NCBI RefSeq assembly: GCF_002099425.1
Contig: NW_018343990.1
Location: 4,714,001 to 4,778,000, forward strand
From: Phascolarctos cinereus
Lineage: Eukaryota > Chordata > Mammalia > Diprotodontia > Phascolarctidae
DNA: 64,000 nt
Reading direction: 5' to 3'
Shown: positions 21,264-32,884 of the stretch, piece by piece
Layout: every line of letters begins with the position of its first letter
How positions within the stretch are numbered: the stretch's first letter is position 1
Translations under genes and position numbers: made by a program
The notes under the pieces: generated by a model
Told to the model about the DNA's origin: nothing
Databases searched by the model: none
Seen by the model: only the letters and a program-made list of their open reading frames with translations

Positions 21264-22559
21264 ATCTTTCTTGGAGGCTTTGGATTTAGGAATTAGACTT
21301 TGTTGTCTTCTTCTGGTTGTATGTTTTGATCTTCTTTGTCACCAAAGTAAGATAATATAGTCTGACTCTTTGTGTACTGCTTGCTCGTGATCCTGGCCAA
21401 TTACTTGAGTTTTAAACTCTTTGTTAATGTAAGAGTCTGCTTCCAATGTGGAGAATGTACTGTCCAAAGCTGTTTTCAGAGATACTTGTAGGGACCTGTA
21501 AATTTTCAGTTCTTCCAAGGTGGTATGATAAGAGGTGAGGTGTTTGCTCCCTTTCTGGCCTGTGCTTTTGTGTTTGAGTGACCAGCCACAAGCAGTCTTT
21601 CCTCTCTTGGAATTGTGAGGAGGGTTTTCTCTGTACTGCCACTACAAGCTCCACCAAGCCAGTGCTCCTCCTCTCTCCAGGGCCACCACCTAGAACTGTG
21701 ACCCAGATCCAAGCATGGGCAAAGCAAGAGATTCCTGCCCCAGCACCAGCAAAGAGATCCCTGCAGTCCCCCTCTGATCAGCCACTGGATTCCCCCTCAA
21801 TCTGTGGGCCAGAAGCTCAGGACGCAGACACAGCCCCAGCACCTGGGCTCTGACCTCTGAGCTCTGCCCTCTGGAACCGGCTTTGAAACCTAGCTCTTCT
21901 CTCACCACAGAAATGGACTTTTCCCACTGATCTTCTAAGTTGTCTTTGGCATTAGTGGGTGGGGAGTCTGGAATCTGCCACAGCTGCCTGTAGCAATTCA
22001 GTCCTCTGAGGCCTGCTCCAGGCTCACTGCAGGCTGCGTGCACAAGCTGCATGCCTACACTGCACTGTGCTCCCCTCCCCACCCAGCAGGACATACCTTT
22101 TTGATCAATCATCCAGGTTGTCTTGGGCTGGAAATTTGATTCACTCTTCTTTTTGTAGGTTCTGCTGCTTTAGAATTTGTTTACAGCCATTTCTATAGGT
22201 ATTTGTAGGGGTTTGGGGAGAGCTCAAACAAGTCACTACTTTCACTCCACCATCTTGGCTCCGTCCTCCAAAACAATGAACATTTTGCTAAAAAAATTGA
22301 GTCCCAAATATATCCTCTCTCCTCTCCCCAGACACTAGATAAGAAGGTAAGCAATTTAATACAGGTTATGCATGTGCAATTATGCAAAACACTCTTCCAA
22401 ATTAGACATGTTGTGAGAGAAAACAAAGACCAAAAAAAGAAAAGAGAAAAGGAAAAAGAAATAAAGTAAAACACAGTGTGCTTTCATCTACATTCGGACT
22501 TCATTAGTTCCTCCTCTAGAAGTAGATAGCATTTTCATCATGAGCACTTTGCAATTGTC

Positions 22560-25095
22560 TTGGATCATTGTATTGTTGAGAATAGTTAAGTCATTCATGG
22601 TTGATCATCACACAATATTTTAGTTATTGTATATGATGTTCTCTTGGTTGTGTTCACTTCTCTCCATATCAGTTCATGTAAGTCTTTCCATATTTTTTTC
22701 TTAAAGCATCCTGCTCATCATTTCTTATATCACAATACTATTCCTTTACAATTACATACCACGAGTTGTTCAGTGATTCCTAAATTGATGAGCGTCCTCT
22801 CAGTTTCCAATTCTTTGCCTCTACAAAAAGAGCTTCTGTAAATATTTTTGTATGAATGGGTCTTTTTTCCGTTTGTATATCTGTTTGCGATACAGACCTA
22901 GTAGTGGTATTGCTGAATCAAAGGGTATGCACAGATTTACAGTCTTTTGAGCATAGTTACAAATTACTCTCCAGAATGGTTGGATCAGTTTAAAATTCTA
23001 TTAATAATGCATTATTCTCCCAATTTTCCCACATCCATTCCAACAGTTATCATTTTCCTTCTTTGTCATATTAGTCAATCTCATAGGTGTGATGTGGTAC
23101 TTCAGATTTTTTTAAAAATTTTTCATTTCTCTAATCAATAGCAACTTAGAAAATTTTTTCATGTGATTGTAGGTGGCTTTGATGTCTTCTTAAAACTGCC
23201 TGTTCATATCCTTTGACCATTTGTCAATTGGGGAATGACTGGTATTCTTATAAATTTGACTCAGTGCTCTATATATTTAAGAAATGAGACCTTTATCAGA
23301 GACACTTGCTGTAAATTTTTTCCCCCAAAGTTTCTGCTTTCATGTTAATCTTGGTTTTATTGTTTTTTACTTGTGCAAAAACTTTTAAATTTAACATAAT
23401 TAAAATTATCCATTTTGTATCTTCTAATGTTCTATATCTCTCATTTGGTCAAAAAATCTTCTTTTATCCATAAACCTGAAAGGTGAACTATGCCATGCTC
23501 CTTTAATGTGTTTATGATATTACCCTTTATGTCTAAATCATGTATCCATTTTGACCTTATCTTGGTATACATTATTAAATGTTGGTTTCCACTTAGTTTT
23601 TGATAACCTGCTTCCAGTTCTTGAGTTCTTGAGAAAAATGTGGATCTTTGGATTTATTAAACACTAAATTGTAATGGTCATTTATTACTGTATATTATGT
23701 ACCTAATCTATTCCATAGATGCACAACTCTATCTCTTAGCCAGTATCACGTTGTTTTGATCATTGCCACTGTATAGCTTAGGCAACTTCCTTCACATTTT
23801 AAAAAATTAATTCCCTTGATCTTCTTGAACTTTTGTTTTTCCACATTAATTTTATTACTATTTTTTCTAGCTCTATAGAATAATTTTTGGTAGTCTGATT
23901 GGTATGCCACTGGATATGTAAATTAATGTAAATAGAATTGTCATTTTTATTATATTGGCTCAGTCTACCCATGAGCAATTAATATTTTTCCAGTTGTTCA
24001 GATCTGACTTTATTTGTGAAAAAAGTGTTTTATAATTGTCTTCATCTAGTTCCTGGGTTTCTCTTGGTGGGTAGAATGCCAATATTTTATATTGTCCAGT
24101 TATTTTATTCTATCTCCTGTTGTTGGACTTTGTGGGAAATGTTTAAAAAGTAAATAATTTATATGGGTATATTTTATATCCTGCAACTTTGCTAAGCTTG
24201 TTACTTATTCCAACTAGTTTTTTAATCAGTTCTCTAGGATTCTATCAGTATACCATCACATTATCTGCAAAGGGTAATAGTTTTGTTTCCTCACTGTCTA
24301 TTCTTATTCCTCCATTTTTTTCTCCTTGCCTCATTGCTATAGCTAGCATTTCTAGTAAAATATTGAATACCGGTGGTGATAGTGATCTTTGTTTCTTCCC
24401 TTATCATACTGGGAAGGCTTCTAGCTTATCCCCATAACAGATAATGTTTGCTGATGATTTTAGATAGATATTATTTATCATTTTAAGGAAAGCTCTATTT
24501 ATTCCTGTGTTTTCTACTGCTTTAATAGGAATGGGTATTATAATTTGTCAAAGGCTTTTTTGGCATCTATTGATATAATCATGATTTTTGTGTGGTTGTT
24601 TTTCTTATCACTATGGTCAATTATGTTGATATTTTTCCTAATACTGACCCAACTTTGCATTTCTGGCATAAATCCTACTGGTCATAATGAAGATCTTTGT
24701 GATATATTACTGTATTTCACTAGTATTTTATTCAATAATTTGCATCAATATTATTTAGGGAAATTGGTCTATAGTTTTCTTTCTCTGGTGTTGTCCTTCC
24801 TAGTTTAGGTAAAAGCTACACATTTTTGTAGTAAAAGGAATTTGGAAGGAATCCTTCTTTGCATATTTTTTTTTTGAAATAGGTTATATAGTGTTGGAAG
24901 TAATTGTTCTTTAAATGTATGATAGAATTCTCTTGTGAATCCATCTGGCCCTGAGAATTTTTTCTTAGGAAGTTAAATGTAAATAACACATTGTAGGATT
25001 CTGGTTTTTAATCTACTCTGCTCTCCTCTTCTATTTTACAGGTGAGTTCATCCCATTCATATTCACAGTTGTGATTACTGTTTATTTCTTTTCAT
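22560..25095 (-). pseudogene. L1 ORF2 remnant lacking most of the endonuclease
   Basis: ORF2 normally carries an AP-like endonuclease, a reverse transcriptase and a Cys-rich C-terminus. Here the N-terminus is recognisable (VITTVNMNGMNSPVK, 25034-25078; human L1 has TLNINGLNSAIK). It continues as IKNQNPTMCYL. After about 45 residues it jumps near 24965 straight to [11 protein letters not shown] (24924-24957), the start of the reverse transcriptase. RT blocks follow, including a decayed [10 protein letters not shown] near 24549-24575 and ANIICYGDKLEAFPV near 24420. About 400 residues of endonuclease and linker are gone. The C-terminal part extends to about 22560. Stops are frequent. Confidence 0.78.
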
Positions 25096-25117
25096 GCTAC
25101 TTTTTCCCCCAGTTTAT

Positions 25118-25118
<1 letters not shown>

Positions 25119-25206
<88 letters not shown>
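25119..25206. repeat. (CT)n microsatellite
   Basis: About 44 CT units, pure, in the purine-rich (minus strand) inter-ORF region of the older L1. The nested element has no such expansion at the matching place. Confidence 0.97.
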
Positions 25207-25208
<2 letters not shown>

Positions 25209-25739
25209 TTTACTCTGTCTCTCCTCAAAACTGTTATACTTCTGACCACCACCTTTCCCAATCCACCTTTCCTTATATCCATTTTATTAAGTCACTCCCC
25301 TACTACTTCCTTGTAGGGTAAGGTATATTTCTATTTCCAACTGAATGTGTATATTATCTCTCTTTGAGCCAATTCTGATGGGAATAAGCTTCAAGCATTG
25401 CCCACCAAACTCTCCCCACTATCTTCCCCTCCAATGGATAGCTCTTTTGTGGCTCTTTCATGTGAGATAATTTACCCCATTCTACCTTTCCTTTCCTCCT
25501 TATCCCAGTGGATCCCTTTTTCACCTCTTAATTTTAATTTTTGGCTATCATCTCATCATAGTCAACTCACACCCTTGTCCTTTGTCTATGTACACTCTTT
25601 CTAACTGTCCCAATAAAGGAAAAGTTCTTAGGAGTTATAAGTATTATATTCTCATGTATGATGTAAACAGCTTTACATTATTGAAACCCTTTTGATTACT
25701 CTTTACTACTTACCTTTTTACATGTCCCTTGAGTCATAT

Positions 25740-26725
25740 TTGCATGTCAAATTTTATATTCAGCTCTGGTCTTTTCAACAGAAATTGTTGAAATCCTGTC
25801 ATTCTATTAAATGTCAATTTTTTCCCCTGAAGAATTATATTCATTTCTGCTGGGTAGGAGATTCTTGGTTGTAACCCTAGCTCCTTTGCCCTCCAGAATA
25901 TAATGTTCCAAATCCTCTTATTTTTTCATATAGAAGCTGCTAAATTTTGTGTTATCCTAACTGTGGCTCCATGATATTTGGACTATTTCTTTCTGGCTAC
26001 TTGCAATGTTTTCTCCTTGACCTGGGAACTCCTGAATTTTACTATGATATTCCTAGGAGTTTTCATTTTGGGGTCTCTTTCAGGAAGTGATCAGTGGATT
26101 CTTTCAATTTCTAGTTTACCCTCTGGTTCTAGGACAGGAGGACAGCTTCTCTTTATAATTTATTGAAAGAAGATATCTAGGCTCTTTTTATTATCATGGC
26201 TTTCAGGTAGTCCAGTAATTCTTAAATTATCTCTTCTTGATTAATTTTCCAGGTCAGTTGCTTTTCCAATGAGAGATTTCACATTTTCTTCTTTTTTCTT
26301 TCATTCTTTTGACTTTGTTTTGTTATGTTTTAATGTTTCATGGATTCATTACTTCCAGTTGCCCAATTCTAATTTTTAAGCAATTATTTTCTTCAGTGAC
26401 TTTTTGTACATCCTTTACCATTTGGCCAGTTTTACTTTGTATTGAGTTCTTTTTTTTACCAGTGAATTTTTGTACCTCTTTTTTCCATCTGGACAATTCT
26501 CTTTTTTAAAGAATTCTCTTCAATGGATTTTTGTGCCTCCTTTAAGATTTGAACAGTTTTTAGAACTGTTATTTTCTTCAGTATTTTTTTTTGCTTCCTT
26601 TACTAAGCTATCGACTTTTTTTTACATGACTTTGATTTCTTTTCCCCATTTTTCCTCTGCCTCTCTTATTTGATATTTAAAATTATTTTTGAGCTCTGCC
26701 ACAGCCTAAAACCAATTCACATTTT
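25740..26725 (-). pseudogene. L1 ORF1 remnant of the older element
   Basis: Block-by-block match to ORF1 at 20309-21263. Examples are 'cccctgaagaattatattca', 'ttctccttgacctgggaact', 'gatattcctaggagttttc' and 'tttcttcagtattttttttt'. It has many substitutions and several frame changes. The coiled-coil half (26330-26700) is the more diverged. Confidence 0.8.
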
Positions 26726-27654
26726 TCTTTGAAGCTTTGCATGTAACTGCTTCGATCTCATTGTCTTCTTCTAAGTTTGTGTTTTGATCTTCCCTGTCAC
26801 CATAGTAATTTTCTATGATCAGGGTTTTTCTATGTTTCCTCATTTTTACAGCCTTTTTTTTAACTTTCAAATTTATGTTAAAGTTGGACTCTTCTTCTGG
26901 GATGTTACAAACTTCAATTTTTGTTGCTGTTGTTTGTTTTTGTGCTGCTATGTTGAAAGCTAGTTTTATGGGGTCTGTAGGTTTCAGTTCTTCAAAGGGG
27001 GTACAATCTAATGAGAGGTGTGCTCAATGCTCTCCTGGTCTGTGCTCTGGTCTGTGAGTCACCACAAGCATTCTTCTCCACCCTAAAATGTGACCAGGGC
27101 CCTGCTCCTGCTAGTCCTCCTTGCCCTGGTACCATGACCCAGAATCGTATATGGACAATGCAACAGAGTCCTGTATCCAATGCCAGTAAAGGATCCCTTA
27201 TCCCCTTCTGACCCTCTTACCATCTGTGGCCTCTGGAAACTACCACTATAGGTGATTCAGTTACTCCCAAATCCTGCTATTCTTTTGCTTGGGTATAGCC
27301 TGCACTGGCATAGACTGTGATAGACTATAATCTCACCTCAGCAAGACAGACCTTTCTTGTTGACCTTCTAAGTTGTCTAATGCTAGGAAATTGTTTCATT
27401 CCATCATTTTATTGGCTCTGCTGTTCAAGAATTCATCTTGAGACATTATTTTCATGTCTGGAGGGAAATTTGGGAGAGCTTAGGCCAGGTGAAGTGTCTG
27501 CCTTTATTCTGACATCATTTCTCCAACCAGAAATTCTTGATTGGCTTAGGAACTTGTTGAGAGTCACTGAGCCAATGAGCATCTAAGGTAGGTTTTAAAC
27601 CTATATTTTCATGACTCTAAAGTCAATGCTCTAGTGACTGTGATACCACCTGCA

Positions 27655-27900
27655 TAAAAACTACAATTTATAAAACCTTTCAAGGTTTGCAAAGTGTTTT
27701 ACAAATACATTTCATTTGATACTCACTTTAATCTTGTGAGGTAGGTTCCATTATTATCCCCATTTTTAGACAGAGGAAACTGAGGCAGAGAGAGATTAGA
27801 TGATTTGCCTGAGTAAGACAGCTAGTAACTGTCTGAGATTTGATTTGCACAAAGGTCTTCCTGGCTCTGGGTCACTCTATCCATTGGCCTTATTTACCTG
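27655..27900 (-). repeat. MIR/Ther-1 SINE
   Basis: Well-kept antisense MIR with 'ggtttgcaaagtgttttaca', 'cttgtgaggtaggttccatt', 'attatccccatttttagaca' and 'gaggaaactgaggcagag'. A shorter related fragment at 27570-27650 lies directly to its left. Confidence 0.85.
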
Positions 27901-28930
27901 ACATGAAGTAGCCAAACCACAAATGAAAGATATTCAAGGGAATGCTGGATAATTCACCTAACCTGTAATAATCTATAACCAAAGATGTGACAAAGTAAGG
28001 TTCCATACAATGCCTCCAGTGATAACAATACAGGAAGCTTAATGTTCTCAATTCCTATTCCCAGTTTTGTCTCTGCTGGATATAGCACATTTCAGAAAAT
28101 CAACCTAGATGCCAAATGTGTTTATAAGTGCCAACTATCTGAAAATACTCCCTCCCCCCTTTGACTGTTGATTCAATTTGTTGCTCTAACTGCGCTTTTG
28201 GGTCAAGATTCTCCCATATTTAATATGCAATGTGAAGCATGAAACATCTCACAAAGAGAGCTTTAATTTGGTATTAATGTGCATGCTCTCCTCCAGCCTG
28301 GCCCATATATCACTACACTGGGAAGGTTCCCTCCTGAGATGTATTTGGCTGTGAATGAGTGGGAACATGAAATATTCTAATTAGGCTCAGCCCCAATAAT
28401 AAAGGAAGGCACTCAGCTCTTTAGGAAGATGAGTAAGTGATAGCAGTAGAGAGACAGACACCTTAGCACTGCCCAGGGGAAGGTAAAATACCCATCAAAC
28501 TACTTAGTCCAATCAATAGGCAGAAGAAAACCTTCATGAAGAAAAATCACCTCTGTGGGAAAAGAAGCTTTCTAGGAGGAAAAGAAGATGGATCAGACCA
28601 TAGCTTGCATTCATTTCTAATATTTGCTCTCTGTTTCTGAGTTACATTAGAAACCTAAGTAATTAGGAATGTGCATTCAGATCCATTGAGTTTTAACTCA
28701 TTATAATAATCTGAACCATTGTAGCATAGCCTTCAAATATTAACTCACTTACCTTTATCAGTGTGTTTCATGCAGAGAAATATTTAGCCACATAGTTGTT
28801 CAAGGGAAACTAGAATAATGTTTCTAAGAGCAAGTATATACTAACTTCACAGCAATATTATGTAGCTACCAGTCATTCACAAGATCATTCTTGTGAAAGT
28901 GCAAACTATGATTGGTTTACTAATAATTAT
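27901..28930. other. Repeat-poor block, candidate conserved non-coding DNA at 28140-28440
   Basis: No repeat family is recognised. The part at 28140-28440 has motif-rich mixed composition, with 'tttaatatgcaatgtgaagc', 'gctttaatttggtattaatg' and 'gaaatattctaattaggctc'. Homeodomain-like ATTA cores recur in it. It looks like developmental enhancer sequence, but that is impression only. Confidence 0.25.
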
Positions 28931-28939
28931 TGTTCATAC

Positions 28940-29135
28940 TTCCATAGGGCTTTAGGTACATCATCCCTTTGGATGAGATGTGAGGTATTTGCTATATTAT
29001 CCCCATTTTTGTAAATGATGAGAGGCAAAAACAGGTTAAGGTGACATCCACAATGTGATACAGCTAGCAAATATCTGAGATAGGATTCAAACTTAGATTT
29101 TTATGAAGTTAAGTATCTCTATCCGTGATGATTAT
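28940..29135 (-). repeat. MIR SINE
   Basis: Antisense with 'ttatccccatttttgtaaat' and 'gatacagctagcaaatatct'. Decayed. Confidence 0.65.
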
Positions 29136-29159
29136 TATTATCAGTGTAGAATAATTATC

Positions 29160-29371
29160 AATGGTAGTAAGTAACATTTATATAATGCTTTTAGGTTAAT
29201 GAAGGGCTTTACATGTTATCTTATTTGATCCTCACAATAGCCTTAAGAGGCAGGTATGTTATTATCCCCATTTTATATATGTATAAACTGAGGCTCAAAC
29301 ATATTAAGTATTTTGCCTATGATCACACAACTCGTAAGTGAGTCAAAATTCAAGCTTAGGACTTTCTGTCT
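29160..29371 (-). repeat. MIR SINE
   Basis: Antisense with 'taacatttatataatgcttt', 'tttgatcctcacaatagcct', 'ttattatccccattttatat' and 'aaactgaggctcaaacatat'. It is a second MIR right beside the previous one. Confidence 0.8.
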
Positions 29372-29522
29372 CCATGTGATCTTAAGCAAGTCACTTAACC
29401 CTGTTTGCCTCAGTTTCCTTATCTGTAAAATGAGCTAGAGAAGGAAATGAGCAAATGATTCCAGTACCTTTGCCAAGAAAATCCCAAATGAAATCACAAA
29501 GACCTGGGAACAACTGAACAAC
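29372..29522 (+). repeat. Mar-1 CORE-SINE, 5' truncated
   Basis: Sense core and tail only: 'gcaagtcacttaaccctgtt', 'tgcctcagtttccttatctg', 'ccagtacctttgccaagaaa' and 'gaacaactgaacaacc'. The tRNA-like head is missing. Confidence 0.8.
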
Positions 29523-29655
29523 CTCAAGGAAAAGTTGAGGAAAGTGATACATACACAAGTTAAGTGACTGGCCCAAGCACAAACAGTTAGTGTCTGGGGC
29601 CAAATTTGAACTCAGATGTTCTTGAGCTCTATCCATTGTACCACCTAACTGGTTG
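29523..29655 (-). repeat. SINE fragment of the MIR/Mar-1 head type
   Basis: Antisense with 'gttaagtgactggcccaagc', 'ccaaatttgaactcagatgt' and the head 'tatccattgtaccacctaac'. The 3' part is missing. Confidence 0.7.
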
Positions 29656-29817
29656 GAGTAGTGAGGAGGGGAGAGGGTGGTGAGAGGAAAATGACATTGA
29701 GACATCATTTTTCATATTAACCAGGTTCCTAATTAAAGAAATGCATTGTCATTAAGGGATACTTATCTGGGAATTCTCTCTGTTATTCTAAAGCATGTTT
29801 TATGCCTGAAATGTGTG

Positions 29818-30050
29818 GTTTGTCCTTTGTTCTCGAAGACGACCATGACATCAGGGAGATGATGACATGACTTGTAGTTGACTTCAATTTAAGTGAGGGA
29901 GGGCTGTTCAAAGTCACCAGACTCACTTTCTCCTCCAGAGCCATCTGGGTCCAGTGAATAGATATCGATTAGGACAACTGGCAATGGCGCAGGATGCAAT
30001 GGTCGACCTTGGCCCTTATAAGCTAAGGTCTTTTGAGGTTCCTGGAATAG
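29818..30050 (+). repeat. Marsupial interspersed repeat 'R2' (family not named), copy 1
   Basis: Starts 'gtttgtcctttgttctcgaa' and runs through 'accatgacatcagggagatg', 'agtgagggagggctgttcaa', 'ctccagagccatctgggtcc' and 'agctaaggtcttttgaggtt'. The same sequence occurs in reverse at 33921-34150, so it is a dispersed repeat. I recall it as common in marsupial genomes but do not assert a name. Confidence 0.75.
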
Positions 30051-30354
30051 AATCTAGACATCTTGATGTACAACTTAATCAGGAAATAGCAGCCACAGAA
30101 GGCTATTGATGGACTTTGCTTAGTATTTACCATTTACCTATTATTCATTTTAAGGACAATGAAAGGAACAGACACTACCACAAGCAAGCCTGAAGAAGTC
30201 AGTTTGCATTGCCCTTGTTTTCTGAGTCTCTTCATGATGTTGAGCAGCTCAGCAGTCACTAAAAGGATACATAGACTTAAACATAGAAGATTTCACATCT
30301 TTAAGGGATGTACTACACTAACATTTATCCCCAGGCTCGTTGGTATACTGAAAC
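30051..30354. other. No recognised feature
   Basis: Short unique-looking stretch. The plus-strand frame from 30159 has no recognised domain. Confidence 0.4.
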
Positions 30355-30565
30355 CAATGGGACTGGTTGGAAAGATATATAGGATGACAAGAATTTCTGA
30401 CTCTGAATTCAAATGACCTGGGTTAAAAATCCTCCCTCCAAAGCTTATTATTTGTGTGACTTTGGGAAAACCATTTAACCTCTATGTGCTTCAATTTCTT
30501 CACCTGTATAATGGAGAATTTTTACTAGAAGGCCTTAGAGGTCCCATGAGGCTCTAGATTTATGA
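30355..30565 (+). repeat. MIR/Ther-type SINE
   Basis: Sense copy with 'gaattcaaatgacctgggtt', 'tttgtgtgactttgggaaaa', 'cttcacctgtataatggaga' and 'ttagaggtcccatgaggctc'. Confidence 0.75.
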
Positions 30566-30834
30566 ACAAATAGAGAGTAGTCAATGAATCAATATTTAGG
30601 CCTAAAGAATAGTCATTTTGATTGTTCAGTGTCAAGGTCATAAAAGTGGTAAGCACCTGTCAGGGCTGGGATAGGCTGGGATAGGTTTATGACTTTGAGT
30701 CAAGATGTTTTCTTCTTCCTCTGTCTCTTTCCCTTTTCCTTTTTATTTTCTTTCTATTATTTAGATTCCTCCTTCTCCTCCAATGGATAATTCTGATCAT
30801 GCAAAACAGTTTGCACACAGAATTCACAACACAG

Positions 30835-30910
30835 AGATGGAAGATATTTTAATAGTCATCTAGCCAAACCCTAACATTTAACAGATGAGAAAAACTGAAG
30901 CCTAGATCCA
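30835..30910 (-). repeat. MIR-type fragment
   Basis: Short antisense piece with 'gtcatctagccaaaccctaa' and 'cagatgagaaaaactgaagc'. Confidence 0.55.
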
Positions 30911-31185
30911 TAATATTGCATTTGTACTTATCTTTACATATTTATTATCCCTCTAATAGGATATATGCTGTTTAACTACCAGGACAGATTCATTTTTATC
31001 CAATTTCATTTAATTAAACAGTGATAGAGTTCAGGTATACTAACTCCTAGTCATGTTCTTGTTCCACTATCTGACCAATAGGTTATTAGGTACATCAATA
31101 GGCTGAAGCATTTGGAGGCAATTCCATTTGTCCATTACAAATAAATTCAGTATATTTTAATCAATGCCACCCAGGGTGTTAATTT

Positions 31186-31336
31186 CTTTTTTTTTTCTTT
31201 TTTTTTTTTTTTAGGCAATTGCCCAGTGTCACACAGCTAGTAAATGTCAAGTGTTTAGTCTGAGGCCAGATTTGAAATCAGGTGCTTCTGACTTCAGGGC
31301 CAGTGCTCTATCTACTGCGCCACCTAGCTGCGCCCC
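31186..31336 (-). repeat. A-tailed tRNA-derived SINE (WSINE1-like)
   Basis: Antisense, with a T run (A tail) at 31186-31213, 'cagtgtcacacagctagtaa' and the head 'tactgcgccacctagctgcg'. The head is nearly intact. Same type as 1735-1874 and 42197-42336. Confidence 0.88.
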
Positions 31337-31454
31337 ATTATATCATCTTTTAAAACAATGTTTCCCTATTTTAAAACTGATGGTTATTATATTCTTTGTC
31401 TAGGATTAGATAGGTTTATTTTCCTATTCTTATACCTCTTTGCCCTTTTTATCA

Positions 31455-31645
31455 GAAGAACATAGACTTAGGACTGGAAGAGACCTCAGAGTCAAAGACC
31501 TCCTATCACAACAGCCTCATTTTCCAGAGTAGAAAATTAGCTTCAGGAATTTGCTGAGGTTCACACAGTTTCTGAAGCAGGCTTTCAAGTCAGGCCTTTC
31601 TGACTCCACGTCCAAAACTCTATCCACTACCCCACATGGCCTATT
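31455..31645 (-). repeat. MIR/Ther-type SINE
   Basis: Antisense with 'gactggaagagacctcagag', 'gctgaggttcacacagtttc', 'tcaggcctttctgactccac' and 'tccactaccccacatggcc'. Confidence 0.75.
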
Positions 31646-31824
31646 CTGTACAATAATTATAATTAAGTTGGGATATCAATCCTACTTCCTATGTCTTTAA
31701 AGAACAAGGTACAGATCAATGTACCCTGGAGAGACATTAACCTATTAATAATCCTGACAGGGCTTCAAGTCCTAGAGATGTAGAATCTCTAACCTTCAAA
31801 TTTTATTGCCTTTTAAGGATTCAT

Positions 31825-31930
31825 TCATCAATCAATAAGTATTTATAAAGAATAGACTGAGCATAATGCTAAGCACTGAAAATACAAAGACAAAAATAAA
31901 GCAGTTCTTGTTTTCAAAATTATTTAGCCT
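31825..31930 (+). repeat. Ancient repeat fragment
   Basis: Carries 'aatcaataagtatttataaa' and 'tgctaagcactgaaaataca', then 'gcagttcttgttttcaaaat', the start of the repeat seen at 14858, 38905 and 46655. Confidence 0.5.
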
Positions 31931-32884
31931 TCTAAGGAAATCTTAGTTTCTTGCCTTCTGGCAGAGATTCAGCAAGAAAGGCCATGGATGGACATTTTTC
32001 TTTTTCTGAGCATTTGAAATAGGATTATTATTCATATAGCAATGCGTGATAATTTAGATTGTTAGCTTGGCAAATCATTTTTGTTTTCCTCTTCAGTGAA
32101 ACACATATGGGGTAATAGTTTGTTTCCAAGGCTAAAAAAAAATCCTTAAAAATAAATTAATGATGTTAAGATGTTGCCAATCTAATACATAAATTATAAG
32201 ACCTTTGTATTTTGGTTTCCAATATTGATACAAAACAATGAAAAATGCCTTAGAATCCTGGCTGACACTTAAACCAGAAAAGAGGTGCAAGTGATTGCCA
32301 ATTTTTAGTTTTTAGAATTTTTCTTGGGATCATAACTAAGACAATGAGAGATTCAGGGGTTAGCATCAAGAAAAATATTTTCTAATTTTGATTGCTTATG
32401 TTAATATTAAGATACAGTCATGATATAGTGGATGATACTGAAATGAAGAAGACTTGGATTTAAGTTCTACCTTGAATACATATTGGAAATGTAATCATAG
32501 ACAAGTCATTTTGGGGGGGGTTAATTTGTAACTTGCAGAGAAGATACCCACAAAGACAGAGGTGGTTTTATTATTTGGGAATCAATATATCAATTAAATT
32601 ATCATGGGTCAAGTCACCATTCAATCCTTTATGGGAGCTATTAAGAAGGTATTCATGGATAATTTTTTAATCCAAAATTTCAATTAATAGATGAAAAGGA
32701 GTGATTTTAAAAAGAGGCAGCATTCAATAAAAAAAAAATCTTTCAAGATTATGAGCATTTACTTTTGTCTTAGCAGTTGAATTAATTCTTCAGTATTTAC
32801 AAACAGTTCAGGTGTTCCATTTCAATAGTGCTTGCCTGGCCTTGGAAACTATCCACAAATGCATTAATTGGTTGGAAATATTTC
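31931..32884. other. No recognised feature
   Basis: AT-rich unique-looking DNA. A run of eight G lies near 32512. Nothing else stands out. Confidence 0.4.

Larger units (their letters stand above)
19277..22271 (-). mobile_element. Full-length HAL1-like (ORF1-only) L1 relative, nested
   Basis: On the minus strand the element starts at 22271 with 'ggaggacggagccaagatgg' and has about 1 kb of 5' UTR. It then carries ORF1 (20309-21263) and about 1 kb of purine-rich 3' UTR. It ends in an A-rich tail, seen as 'tctttttattttatttt' at 19277. Nothing in its 2,995 bp resembles ORF2, so it matches the half-L1 (HAL1) layout known from mammals and opossum. It is flanked by 'aacaattgacattttg' (19261-19276) and 'aacaatgaacattttg' (22272-22287), a 16-bp duplication with two differences. 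It lies in the 3' UTR/tail of an older L1 in the same direction. It depends on L1 proteins in trans (family knowledge). Confidence 0.82.
22272..27531 (-). mobile_element. Older L1 LINE with internal endonuclease deletion
   Basis: On the minus strand, in order, there is a decayed 5' UTR (27531 to about 26726) and ORF1 (about 26725-25740, aligned to the nested element's ORF1 by shared blocks). A purine-rich inter-ORF region (25640-25100) then leads to the start of ORF2, the reverse transcriptase, the C-terminal part and a 3' UTR. The 5' boundary near 27531 is approximate and no target duplication was found. Many stops and frame changes make it clearly older than the element nested in its 3' end. 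Confidence 0.75.
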
